Of a stretch of 64,000 bases of DNA, positions 36,314 through 44,854 are shown one piece after another (positions within the stretch are counted from its first letter, which is position 1; each line of letters opens with the position of its first letter). A program made the position numbers and the translations under genes. Origin of the DNA: JADFDG01 sp965232985 (GTDB lineage: Bacteria; Pseudomonadota; Gammaproteobacteria; Pseudomonadales; JADFDG01). The stretch is taken from positions 62,001 through 126,000 of the forward strand of contig CBDDRC010000042.1 of assembly GCA_965232985.1 (NCBI GenBank), read 5' to 3'. The notes under the pieces were generated by a model. That model worked only from the letters and a program-made list of their open reading frames with translations, ran no database searches and was not told the origin of the DNA.

Positions 36314-36820
36314 ATGCTTTCTGGCCGAACCATCCTCCTGCTTGGCATTGCCGCCGCTGGCTACTGGCTCTGGTCGAGCGGCGAATGGCGCCCGCTGGCG
36401 GCCCGGGTTCCGGCGCTTGCAAGCGCTGCGAACATCGCGACGCCACCTGCAGTGGCCGAACCTGCTACCGGCAACAACGCGCCTGTCCCTGTCCGCGCAC
36501 CGTTGCAGGTGCGCACCTGGACCGACGCGCAGGGTGTGGTCCATTTCGAGCAGGCCGGCGCAACACCGCTTGCGGCCAGACAGCATGAAGTCGGCTCTGC
36601 CGGCACCATGGCCGACTACGAGCGCGCGCTCGCGCAGCAAAAAGGCATCACAATGCAGGACCTTGCCCGCGCCCGGGCGGCACGGGTACAGGCCGCAGAA
36701 GCGCAAACGGCAGTGGCCATCACGGATGATGGCGCTGACACAGCCACCCGGCAGGCGTACGAACTGCTGCAGCATTATGAGCAAAACCTCGAGCGGATCC
36801 GCGCGACAAACAACGAATAA
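36314..36820 (+). CDS. Membrane-anchored protein with a DUF4124-like segment
   Basis: The 168-residue protein has one N-terminal membrane helix (TILLLGIAAAGYWLW) and a periplasmic Ala/Pro-rich stretch. A short motif VRTWTDAQGVVHFEQAG follows, which resembles DUF4124 (YRWTDA-G-VHY), and the protein ends in a helical tail. The function is unknown. The frame is open from 36107, but the ATG at 36314 gives the sensible signal-anchor N-terminus. The next gene follows after 19 bases. Confidence 0.7.
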   Translation: MLSGRTILLLGIAAAGYWLWSSGEWRPLAARVPALASAANIATPPAVAEPATGNNAPVPVRAPLQVRTWTDAQGVVHFEQAGATPLAARQHEVGSAGTMADYERALAQQKGITMQDLARARAARVQAAEAQTAVAITDDGADTATRQAYELLQHYEQNLERIRATNNE

Positions 36821-36839
36821 TCAGCAGGAGCCCGCGCCG

Positions 36840-37433
36840 ATGAGCCAGAACATGGTTCCGAAAAACAGCATCGACCCGAATCAAAATCCGGTACCCGGCG
36901 ACGACAGCAATAACCCGGCTTCCGAGAGAGCGCGGCGTGCCTGGGCGTGGCTGACGCAATACTGGAAGGCGCTGTTCGATCTCTCCTTCGACAAGTACAT
37001 GATCATCCAGATGCTGCCGATCCTGTACGGCATGCTCCTTTTCGCGCTCGGCACCGGCATCATCTACCTGATCATCGAAGCCTTCGCCTCCGGCAGCCAC
37101 TGGCGCGGTTTCTTTTACCTGTTTTTCGCCGGGCCGCTCACCTTCGTGGTGCTCGCCTCCATGCTGCGCGCACTGCTTGAGCTGTACATCGTGATCTTCC
37201 GCGTCGCCGAGAATGTCGATGCACTGATGGGCATCCGTGACACCGTCGACCGGCTTTCCGGCTTGCAGGACACCGTCGATCAGATGGCCTCGCTCACCCG
37301 CCGCATTCCGTTCTGGAAGGTGATCATGGGCAAGGGCTCGCCGGCTGCCCGCAAGCTGTCTGCCGAGCGGCGCGCAAGCGAACTGAAGGCTGGCGACACG
37401 AAGCCACCGCGCGACGGCAAACCCGGCGGCTGA
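36840..37433 (+). CDS. DUF4282-like membrane protein
   Basis: This 197-residue protein has a polar N-terminus, then LFDLSFDKYMIIQMLPILYGM and two hydrophobic segments (about 63-82 and 91-117). Conserved VFRVAENVDALMGIRDTVDRL follows, the pattern of DUF4282 small membrane proteins of unknown role. It ends in a charged Lys/Arg/Pro/Gly-rich tail. The ATG at 36840 has CAGGAG 10 bases upstream. It is likely cotranscribed with the gene at 36314. The 200 bases after it hold only the promoter area of the desaturase. Confidence 0.75.
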   Translation: MSQNMVPKNSIDPNQNPVPGDDSNNPASERARRAWAWLTQYWKALFDLSFDKYMIIQMLPILYGMLLFALGTGIIYLIIEAFASGSHWRGFFYLFFAGPLTFVVLASMLRALLELYIVIFRVAENVDALMGIRDTVDRLSGLQDTVDQMASLTRRIPFWKVIMGKGSPAARKLSAERRASELKAGDTKPPRDGKPGG

Positions 37434-37537
37434 ACACGCTTTTACGCACAACCGGTTACAAACAATCCGCCGGATTTGCCGCGATACGCTGTCGGTTTTT
37501 ACCGGAATGACCGGCGGGTCACCTGTATCCCGCGTGG

Positions 37538-37543
37538 TAAGAT
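37538..37543 (+). promoter_or_regulatory. -10-like element upstream of the desaturase gene
   Basis: TAAGAT lies 92 bases before the desaturase ATG, in a 201-base intergenic region. No clear -35 is seen at the standard distance. A desaturase leader of this length could carry control by fatty-acid status, but no specific site is visible. Confidence 0.35.
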
Positions 37544-37634
37544 TCGGTCTCGTGCTTTTGTGCAGCCGAGGTTGGCCACGCCAACCATCATCACCGCTCC
37601 ACCGTTCCGATCAACCCACACCAACGAGAGCAGC

Positions 37635-38792
37635 ATGACCGTCGAGCGCAAGCCCAACGATCAACCAAATCCCCGTATCTGGGTTACCACCATCCTCTTC
37701 GCCGCCACCGGCCTCGCCGCCCTGACGGTCGTGCCTTGGTACGGGCTGGTTTCCGGCTACACCCTGGGCGCCTGGCTCACTGCCGGCATGTTGCTGTGGG
37801 CGAACGGCCTATCCATCACCGGTGGCTATCACCGGCTCTGGTCACACAAGACCTACGAGGCGCACTGGTCGCTGCGGCTGTTTTTCGCCATCTTCGGCGC
37901 GATGGCGCTGCAGAACAGCATTCTGATCTGGGCAGCGGGCCACCGTGTTCACCACCGGCACGTCGATGACAACGAGCGCGACCCGTATTCGGTAAAGCGC
38001 GGCTTCTGGTTCTCGCATATCGGCTGGATGTTGCGCGACTATCCGAGCGGCCGCGTCGACTTCAGCAATGTCGGCGATCTGCAGCGCGATCCGATCGTGA
38101 TGTGGCAGCACAAGAATTACCTCACCCTTGTCCTGGCTACCAATATCGGCATTCCGGTAGCACTTGGCCTGCTGTTCGGCGATCTGTGGGGTTACTTTCT
38201 GCTCGCTGGCGTCCTGCGCCTGGTTGTCAACCACCACCTGACGTTCTTCATCAACTCGCTGGCGCATATCTGGGGTTCACGCCCCTACACCGACGAGAAT
38301 ACCGCGCGCGACAACGGCTTCATCGCCCTGCTCACCTATGGCGAGGGCTATCACAACTATCACCATATTTTTCAAACCGACTACCGCAACGGCATCCGCT
38401 GGTACCAGTGGGATCCGACCAAGTGGCTGATTGCCGTCTGCGCGTCGGTCGGCCTGACCTGGGGCCTCAAACGCGCCAGCAACTTCAAGATCCAGCGTGC
38501 GATCATCACCATGCAGTTCAAGCAGGCGGAACAGCATGCAGAGCGCGCCGCCAACACCGAGCGCTGGAAAAAAATGATCGAACAGGAGTACGAATCATTC
38601 CGCCACACACTGCATGCCTTTACCGAGCTGCAGATGAAGCGCTACGAGCAAAAGCGCCGCGAACTGGCCGGCAAATGGGAAAAGGCAGCCCTGCACACGC
38701 GCCTCAAGGAACTTGAATATGCGCTGCGCATGCAAAAGCAACGCCTGCGTATCCTGACCAAGGAAATGCTGCGCCAGCCAACCACGGCCTGA
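37635..38792 (+). CDS. Membrane acyl-CoA delta-9-type fatty acid desaturase
   Basis: The 385-residue di-iron enzyme introduces a cis double bond into acyl chains in the membrane. All three His boxes are present: HRLWSH (about 65-70), HRVHHRH (about 103-109) and HNYHH (about 239-243, in YGEGYHNYHHIF), with hydrophobic segments between them. A C-terminal extension of roughly 100 residues rich in Lys, Arg, Glu and Gln is predicted to be a long amphipathic helix. From memory, similar tails occur in other gammaproteobacterial desaturases. The ATG at 37635 was chosen by similarity; the frame is open to 37476. Confidence 0.92.
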   Translation: MTVERKPNDQPNPRIWVTTILFAATGLAALTVVPWYGLVSGYTLGAWLTAGMLLWANGLSITGGYHRLWSHKTYEAHWSLRLFFAIFGAMALQNSILIWAAGHRVHHRHVDDNERDPYSVKRGFWFSHIGWMLRDYPSGRVDFSNVGDLQRDPIVMWQHKNYLTLVLATNIGIPVALGLLFGDLWGYFLLAGVLRLVVNHHLTFFINSLAHIWGSRPYTDENTARDNGFIALLTYGEGYHNYHHIFQTDYRNGIRWYQWDPTKWLIAVCASVGLTWGLKRASNFKIQRAIITMQFKQAEQHAERAANTERWKKMIEQEYESFRHTLHAFTELQMKRYEQKRRELAGKWEKAALHTRLKELEYALRMQKQRLRILTKEMLRQPTTA

Positions 38793-38811
38793 GTATCCTG
38801 GCAGCCACCGG

Positions 38812-39915
38812 TTATCGGGCAGCGCCGGCTGCTGCCAACGCCTGCCTGACGCAGGCCTGCACGCTCCGGCGTGAATACAGCGCGTCGTAGGTGCCTCGGG
38901 CCGCCACTGCCAACGCCGGCAACGCCTGCCGCCGCGCCACCAGCCGCGCCAATGCCCGGGCAATATCATCCGGATCACCCGGACGACACCAGAAGAAACC
39001 GTGCTCCTCATCCTGCTGCAGTGCTGTGCCGAACGCTGGCGTGGCGGCCGTGAGCACCGGTCGGCCCATGGCGAGCGCCTGGTAAACCTTGTTCGGAATC
39101 ACGCGCTGCGCCTTTGCACTGCTGCCGAAAATGCCGAAGAAAAAATCTGCCCGGGCGAGGCGGGCCGGCAATTCCGCCAGGGGGCGCCAGTCTTCAAAGG
39201 CAACATCAAGTGCAGGATGTGGCCGACGAAACTCTGCAATCCGCGCCTCGCATGCAGCACGCAGCGGGCCGTCGCCGAGCAGGCGAAAGCGCAGCGGCGG
39301 ATTGCCGGGCTGCGCCGCGTAACGGCCAATCGCCTCGATGAGGTGATCAACGCCCTGCAGGCCGATAAACGTGCCGAAGAATACGGCCTCTAGCGGTTCG
39401 CTCGCCGGTTTCACCGTATACGGCGCAAACACGAACAACTCCTCCTCCGCACCTACCGGCACCACCACCAGCCTGTCGCGCGGCACGCCCAGCGTGTCGT
39501 GGAAGAAATCGGCATGGCCGGCGGTATCGGCAACGATCAGGTTCGCCCGCGCGAAAATATCGCGCTCCCAAAGTAGCAGGCGCTGCGCGCGCGCGCCTGC
39601 TGCAGCAAACTTGCCGCGTTCGTTGACCTGCTTGTCCCAGGCGCTGATCAGTGGATCGAAAACAAGCGGAATGCCGTGCCGTTGCGCATACCGCGACGCA
39701 GCGGCGACATCGCGCTGGCGAAAGCATGGCACCCAGATGAGATCCGGCCGCGGCAGGCGGCGCAGCACGTATTCGCTGTCGGCCGCAAACGACAGCATTG
39801 GCCGAAACAGTACGACTTCGTGGCCCAACGCCCGCAGCGCTGCGAACACGACACGATTGCGCGGATAGTCCGGGCCGTAGTTGCCTTCGCGTCCCCAGAT
39901 CAGTACGCGTATCAC
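38812..39915 (-). CDS. Glycosyltransferase, GT4-like
   Basis: This 367-residue protein has a GT-B layout: an N-terminal domain starting MIRVLIWGREGNYGPDYPRN, a linker, and a nucleotide-sugar domain with VVVPVGAEEELF, PLEAVFFGTFIGLQGVDHLIEAI, FRLLGDGPLRAACEARI and LPARLARADFFFGIFG. The donor and acceptor are unknown. The start overlaps the upstream gene stop by 4 bases, making it the last gene of the five-gene polysaccharide operon. It converges on the desaturase with a 19-base gap. Confidence 0.85.
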   Translation of the reverse strand: MIRVLIWGREGNYGPDYPRNRVVFAALRALGHEVVLFRPMLSFAADSEYVLRRLPRPDLIWVPCFRQRDVAAASRYAQRHGIPLVFDPLISAWDKQVNERGKFAAAGARAQRLLLWERDIFARANLIVADTAGHADFFHDTLGVPRDRLVVVPVGAEEELFVFAPYTVKPASEPLEAVFFGTFIGLQGVDHLIEAIGRYAAQPGNPPLRFRLLGDGPLRAACEARIAEFRRPHPALDVAFEDWRPLAELPARLARADFFFGIFGSSAKAQRVIPNKVYQALAMGRPVLTAATPAFGTALQQDEEHGFFWCRPGDPDDIARALARLVARRQALPALAVAARGTYDALYSRRSVQACVRQALAAAGAAR

Positions 39916-40931
39916 GACAGTAACTCCCGTACCGAATTCCAGATCAATGCCTGCACATCCGGCACCGGCGGACCGGCGAACAACGGCTCGGCGCGCGCCA
40001 TGTGGGCAATTGGCGCTACCCGCACGAAGCCGGCCTGCACATAACCGGCAAGCGCTTGTGCATCCTGCGGATCATCATGACCCTGCACCGGCGACAGCGC
40101 CGGCATCACAACGTGCACCGGCCGGCCGGCGTAAATCGCTTCAGCAACCATCGTCATGCTGTCGCCGGTGACATACACCGCCGCGGCACGGGCAAGAAAG
40201 TCGCGCATCACCTTGCGCGGCGTGCGCGACCACCAGACCGCCTCGGCAATGGCCGACGCGGCCACCTCGCGGGCCAGCACATCCTCCACCGCCGCGCCGG
40301 TACGACGCGATGTGGTAATCAGCCAGCGCCGGCCGGTACGCGCCGAAATCGCATTCGTCTGTGCAGCCAGCGCCAGCCAATCCGCTGCACTGTATTGCAC
40401 AGCCCCGTCGCCGCCGATCAGTAAGGCTAGCGGCGCCAGGGACGCATCGCCGGCCGCCGGCAGTGCTGCACACAATTCACCCGGCACCGGCGGCAAGGGC
40501 AACACGACATTGCTTGCGCCACCCTGCGCGGTAACGGTGAAGACACATGAATACCAGTCGGTGTTGAAACCTTTGGGCGTGCCGCTGTAAAAGTTCGGTA
40601 CGCCGTAGCGCCGGGCAATGAGCGCGTTGGCGAGCAGCGTATTGCCGCCGGAAGAAACCACCAGATCAGGCATGCCCGGCGGCAAGGTGATGTCGTGCGC
40701 GGATTCGAGCAGCCACCCGGTGCCTTCGAGCCGCAACAACACGCGCCCGGCACTTTTCAACCAGCGACGGCGCACACGCAGCGGTACGGTCTCGATCTTG
40801 AGCGGCCGGAACCGCGCAATTGCATCGGCAATACCGCGGCTTTGGCTTTCGTGGCCCGGCGCACCGTCGGTCAGCAGCCAGCAGCGCAGCGGTGCCTGCG
40901 CCTGGCTTGACGCGGCCGGCCCGGGCTTCAT
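39912..40931 (-). CDS. ELM1/GtrOC1 family protein (first paralogue)
   Basis: The 339-residue protein belongs to the family named after mitochondrial fission protein ELM1 (GtrOC1-type in bacteria), which has a GT-B-like fold. Signatures seen are CWLLTDGAPGHESQSRGIADAI, DLVVSSGGNTLLANALIARR, ALLIGGDGAVQY, WLITTSRRTG and VTGDSMTMVAEAIYAGRPVHV. Bacterial members sit in surface-polysaccharide loci and are suspected glycosyltransferases. It overlaps both neighbours by 4 bases (ATGA). The operon has a second, diverged copy at 42909. Confidence 0.85.
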   Translation of the reverse strand: MKPGPAASSQAQAPLRCWLLTDGAPGHESQSRGIADAIARFRPLKIETVPLRVRRRWLKSAGRVLLRLEGTGWLLESAHDITLPPGMPDLVVSSGGNTLLANALIARRYGVPNFYSGTPKGFNTDWYSCVFTVTAQGGASNVVLPLPPVPGELCAALPAAGDASLAPLALLIGGDGAVQYSAADWLALAAQTNAISARTGRRWLITTSRRTGAAVEDVLAREVAASAIAEAVWWSRTPRKVMRDFLARAAAVYVTGDSMTMVAEAIYAGRPVHVVMPALSPVQGHDDPQDAQALAGYVQAGFVRVAPIAHMARAEPLFAGPPVPDVQALIWNSVRELLS

Positions 40932-41758
40932 GTGCGCAACCCCAGCCTGCCGCGGCGGATCCGAAAAACAAACGCAAGGAAATTATCCTTGCCGCTGATT
41001 TTCACCCGGCGGATGCGCAACGGATCGACAAAGGGATGCGCGTCGATGCCCTCAACAGTGGTGACGGCGTTGCTGTACCCGGTAGCGCGCGCCATCTCGA
41101 CATCATCGTCACCAAAAATACCGAACGGATAGGCAAAACTGGTGACCGGAACGCCGAAGTTTTTTTCCAGTGCCGTTTTTGCATCGCCGATTTCCTGTTC
41201 CCTGGCCGCAGCAGAAAGTGTTGGCAGGTTGGCATGAGTGAGCGTATGTGAACCCAGCTCCCAGGCGCCACTGGCCAGCATCTCCTGCACCTGCTCATCG
41301 GTCAATTTCGTCTCGCGCATCAATTCACCGGAATCGTGATGCAATTTTTTGGCAACAGACCAGTCACGATCATGACGATCAACCACCAGATAGAGGGTTG
41401 CTTTCGCACCGTATTTCAGCAACAACGGGTGGGCATGCAGGAAATTATCGGCGTAGCCATCGTCAAAGGTGATGGCGACCGTTTTCGGTGGTACCTCGCC
41501 ACCCATCAACTCGGCCATGGTCGCGAAATGAAAACCGCTGTCACGCAGCCAGCGCAGTTGCTCCTCGAAAAATGCCGGCGATATCCGCAGACCCTTGAAT
41601 TTCGCACCGGCCACGGGCTTGCTCACCATGTGGTACATCAGCACGCGCGGGCGGCGCCAATCAACAGCCGGCAACCACCAGGCATAGCGCAGCGAAAACC
41701 ACAGCAGCGACGCGATGAATGCGAAAAGCACTGCCGGCAGGCCGGGCAATTCACTCAT
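40928..41758 (-). CDS. Polysaccharide deacetylase family protein
   Basis: This 276-residue protein starts with a membrane helix (LPAVLFAFIASLLWFSLRYAW) and has a NodB-type catalytic domain: VAITFDDGYADN supplies the catalytic Asp and metal Asp, and ELGSHTLTHANLP the metal His pair. The lid region ends in FAYPFGIFGDDDV. It would remove N- or O-acetyl groups from a cell-surface sugar on the periplasmic side. The locus position recalls DnpA, the LPS-core deacetylase beside the Pseudomonas core genes. It overlaps both neighbours by 4 bases. Confidence 0.88.
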   Translation of the reverse strand: MSELPGLPAVLFAFIASLLWFSLRYAWWLPAVDWRRPRVLMYHMVSKPVAGAKFKGLRISPAFFEEQLRWLRDSGFHFATMAELMGGEVPPKTVAITFDDGYADNFLHAHPLLLKYGAKATLYLVVDRHDRDWSVAKKLHHDSGELMRETKLTDEQVQEMLASGAWELGSHTLTHANLPTLSAAAREQEIGDAKTALEKNFGVPVTSFAYPFGIFGDDDVEMARATGYSNAVTTVEGIDAHPFVDPLRIRRVKISGKDNFLAFVFRIRRGRLGLRT

Positions 41759-42924
41759 GACACCAACTCCTCGTAGATGGCCAGCGTGCGCTGCTGCATA
41801 TCGGCGAGCAAAAATTTTTCGTTGCGGATCACTTTCGGTGTTCCGCCTTGCTCACTGCCCTGCAACACATGCACCAAGCGTTCGGCAACGGCCTTGGCAT
41901 CGCCGTTGAGCACGGCACCAAACGGATACAGCGCATCCAGTATCTCGGCAACACCGCCGTGCGCATAAGCAAGCACCGGCCGGCCCAGGGCGAGCGCCTC
42001 AAGAACAGTCCGGCCAAACGCCTCCGGCTTGCCCGACAGCGACAGCACACAATCCGACATTGCGTAAATCTCGCGCATGTCGCTGCGATGACCCAGGAAC
42101 ATGACCCGCTCCTGCAGGCCCTCACTCACCACCTGCGCCCGAATTTCCTGCGCATAAGCCGGCCGCTTTGGATCCTCACCACCGACCACCAGGCCGACGA
42201 TATCCAGGCCCATCGCCACCAGCGTGCCGATGATGGCGATGAAATCGTGATGGCCCTTGAGGCGTGTCAACCGCCCGGGCAGCGTCACAACGAATTTTCC
42301 TGCCAGCTGCGGATACTGCGCAGAAAATTCCTCCAGCCATCGGGCCGAAGGCTGGTATTGCCAGGGGAACTCCTGCGGATCGACACCGCGCGCAATGGTC
42401 ACCACATGCTGCATGTCGATGTGCGGCCAGTGCGCCGCACTGCTGCCCTGCGCATAGTATTTTTCGATATGACTGCGCACCGTGTTGCTGACGGCAATAA
42501 CCCGCTCGCCGCGACACATGATGCCGCTGTAGGCACTCACCGAATGCAGGCCATGCACAGTGGAAACGAAATGCGAGCGCGTTTGTGCATCCATGCCACG
42601 CCAGGCCAGATACGCGACCCAGGCCGGCAGGCGTGAACGCACATGGACGATATCGAACCGTTCGCGCGTAAATAATTTGCGCACCGCGCGGTATTGCAGC
42701 AACGTGAGCGGCGATTTGCGGCCGATGTCCAGCGCGATATGGCGCGAACCTTCGCGTTCCAGCTCCGCCACGAGGCGGCCGCCTTGCGACAACACCGTCG
42801 ACTCATGCCCGCGCGCAACCAGCGCCCGGGCAATTTCCAGGGTGCCGCGCTCGACACCACCGCCATTGAGCGCCGGCAGCACCTGCAAAACCTTCAGTTT
42901 TCGCGCACTCACGCCGGCCACCAC
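41755..42924 (-). CDS. Glycosyltransferase family 4 protein
   Basis: The 389-residue GT-B enzyme shows KVLQVLPALNGGGVERGTLEIARALVARGHE (acceptor-domain glycine loop) and FVVTLPGRLTRLKGHHDFIAII. It also has a GT4 E-x7-E site in PEAFGRTVLEALALGRPVLAYAHGGVAEI. It transfers a sugar from a nucleotide donor, likely onto LPS core or a related glycan given the place of the operon. It overlaps the upstream ELM1 gene by 16 bases and the deacetylase gene by 4. Confidence 0.9.
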   Translation of the reverse strand: MVAGVSARKLKVLQVLPALNGGGVERGTLEIARALVARGHESTVLSQGGRLVAELEREGSRHIALDIGRKSPLTLLQYRAVRKLFTRERFDIVHVRSRLPAWVAYLAWRGMDAQTRSHFVSTVHGLHSVSAYSGIMCRGERVIAVSNTVRSHIEKYYAQGSSAAHWPHIDMQHVVTIARGVDPQEFPWQYQPSARWLEEFSAQYPQLAGKFVVTLPGRLTRLKGHHDFIAIIGTLVAMGLDIVGLVVGGEDPKRPAYAQEIRAQVVSEGLQERVMFLGHRSDMREIYAMSDCVLSLSGKPEAFGRTVLEALALGRPVLAYAHGGVAEILDALYPFGAVLNGDAKAVAERLVHVLQGSEQGGTPKVIRNEKFLLADMQQRTLAIYEELVS

Positions 42925-43844
42925 GCCAACACCCGTTGGGCAACGCGGTCGGCCTCGTTGATGGGCTGATCCTGTTTTGCCAGCACCTGCGTGTCTTTCC
43001 AGACGAGAAATGGCGTGACGAGCCCTTCTTTCACCAGCTGCTCTACGCCCTCGGTAACGCGATCAAGTCGCTGCCTCGGCACCCACAACAGGCCGGTGGC
43101 AGCACCACAGGTGAGTGATTCGTAGATCATCGACACGCTGTCCTCGGTGACCCACACCTGCGAGCTCACCGTGATTGCGTCGATCACCCAGCCCGGATCA
43201 GTCTGCGCAAACGGAATCACCTCGACACCCACGCTGCGCAGCACCGCCAGCGACTGCACAGCGCTTTCCGGCGTGCGCCGCGATGTGGTCAGTGCCCAGC
43301 GCATATCCGGTGTTGCCTTGACGATTTGCCGGATCTGCGTCAGCAGCGTCTGGTCATCCCACTTGTGATGCTTTGACGGCCCGCCGATCAAAAACAGTCC
43401 CTGCGTCGGTTTCTGGTACACGGAAGCGCGCGCCGTATTGAGCACGCCGCGCGTGGTCATCAGGTTGTCGCGGATCGGCGGCTTGTCGTGCTGCGGAATC
43501 ACACAAAGATCAAACCAGCCCAGCGGCAGGCTGGGGCGCATCAACACGATGCTGCGGGCCGCAGCATGCGCGCGTTTTGCGGCCAGCACTGCCAGGTGCG
43601 TGGCATGGCCACAGCCCACCACGAGATGCGGGTCCGGCAGCGCCTCGTCGCCCGGCGGAAATTTCTTCAGCAGCAACGCGCGCAGGGCAACACCGCGCGA
43701 CGGCGCATTGATCCAGTGCACATCGACAACTGCATGGCGGGCAAGTGCACGCGACAAGCCATCGAGTTGCGCGCGATGCCCGGGCTTGCCGTCGGTGACA
43801 AGCCAGACGACGAGCCGTTGACGGGTATCGCGGCTGGCATCCAT
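42909..43844 (-). CDS. ELM1/GtrOC1 family protein (second paralogue)
   Basis: The 311-residue protein shares the family plan with the gene at 39912: VVWLVTDGKPGHRAQLDGLSRAL, LVVGCGHATHLAVLAAKR, FLIGGPSKHHKWDD, WALTTSRRTPESAV and VTEDSVSMIYESLTCGAATGLL. The two copies are well diverged, so they probably act on different substrates. This is the first gene of the polysaccharide operon and lies 30 bases after the ilvE stop. Confidence 0.85.
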   Translation of the reverse strand: MDASRDTRQRLVVWLVTDGKPGHRAQLDGLSRALARHAVVDVHWINAPSRGVALRALLLKKFPPGDEALPDPHLVVGCGHATHLAVLAAKRAHAAARSIVLMRPSLPLGWFDLCVIPQHDKPPIRDNLMTTRGVLNTARASVYQKPTQGLFLIGGPSKHHKWDDQTLLTQIRQIVKATPDMRWALTTSRRTPESAVQSLAVLRSVGVEVIPFAQTDPGWVIDAITVSSQVWVTEDSVSMIYESLTCGAATGLLWVPRQRLDRVTEGVEQLVKEGLVTPFLVWKDTQVLAKQDQPINEADRVAQRVLAWWPA

Positions 43845-43874
43845 AAAGATCGCTATGCACTCAACGACGCGCCA

Positions 43875-44795
43875 TCAGCAGCGGGTCAACCAGTGGGCGT
43901 GCTGCGCACTCTTGCCCCGCACCACATCGAAGTACAGATTCTGCAGCTGCGTGGTGACCGGGCCGCGCTTGCCGGCACCAATCTGTCGGCCATCAAGTTC
44001 GCGGATCGGCGTAACTTCCGCCGCCGTGCCGGTAAAGAACGCCTCGTCCGCAATATATACCTCGTCGCGGGTAATGCGCTTTTCCTTCACCTTGAAGCCA
44101 AGCTCTTCCGCCAGCGTCATGATCGTTTTGCGGGTAATGCCATCAAGGCACGCCGTAACGTCCGGGGTATAGATGATGCCATCGCGAACGATGAAAACAT
44201 TCTCGCCGGAACCTTCGGCAACGTAGCCTTCCGGATCGAGCAGCAGCGCTTCTTCCGCGCCACCGCTGAGTGCTTCGTTCAGCGCCAGCATTGAATTGAT
44301 GTAGTTGCCGTTGGCTTTGGCGCGCGTCATGGCGATATTGACATGGTGCCGGGTGTAACTGGACGTACGCACCTTGATGCCAAGCTCCAGCGCCTCCGGC
44401 GACATGTAGGCCGGCCATTCCCAGGCTGCCACAATAACGTTGACCGACAGGCCCTTGGCGCGCAGCCCGAGCGCTTCGGAACCGAGAAACACCATCGGCC
44501 GCAGGTAGGCGTGCGGCAGCTTGTTCTCGCGAATTGCGGCGATATGCGCGGCGTTGATCTCGTCCTGCGTGAACGGAATTTTCAGGCTCATGATATGGGC
44601 CGAATCGAACAGGCGGCGCGTGTGCTCCTTGAGACGAAAAATCGCCGGGCCTTTATCTGTTGCATAGGCGCGCACACCTTCGAACACACCCATTCCGTAA
44701 TGCAGGGTGTGCGTCAACACGTGAACTTTCGCTTCGCGCCACGGAACCAATTTTCCGTTGAACCAGATGACGCCGTTACGGTCGGCCATGGACAT
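43875..44795 (-). CDS. ilvE: Branched-chain amino acid aminotransferase
   Basis: This 306-residue PLP enzyme of fold type IV makes valine, leucine and isoleucine from their 2-keto acids. Seen are IWFNGKLVPWREAKVHVLTHTLHYGMGVFEGVRAY, the lysine region ANGNYINSMLALNEAL, LLDPEGYVAEGSGENVFIV and CLDGITRKTIMTLAEELG. The ATG at 44795 is preferred because GAGGA lies 9 bases upstream; further ATGs lie at 44804 and 44789. It sits between glnE and the polysaccharide operon, as in Pseudomonas. The ilvD gene at 55623 serves the same pathway. Confidence 0.94.
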   Translation of the reverse strand: MSMADRNGVIWFNGKLVPWREAKVHVLTHTLHYGMGVFEGVRAYATDKGPAIFRLKEHTRRLFDSAHIMSLKIPFTQDEINAAHIAAIRENKLPHAYLRPMVFLGSEALGLRAKGLSVNVIVAAWEWPAYMSPEALELGIKVRTSSYTRHHVNIAMTRAKANGNYINSMLALNEALSGGAEEALLLDPEGYVAEGSGENVFIVRDGIIYTPDVTACLDGITRKTIMTLAEELGFKVKEKRITRDEVYIADEAFFTGTAAEVTPIRELDGRQIGAGKRGPVTTQLQNLYFDVVRGKSAQHAHWLTRC

Positions 44796-44854
44796 GGGAG
44801 CCATTCCTCGCAGTGCTTTTGAAAAAGTGTTTTCGTATCGTGTTCAATCTTCAG

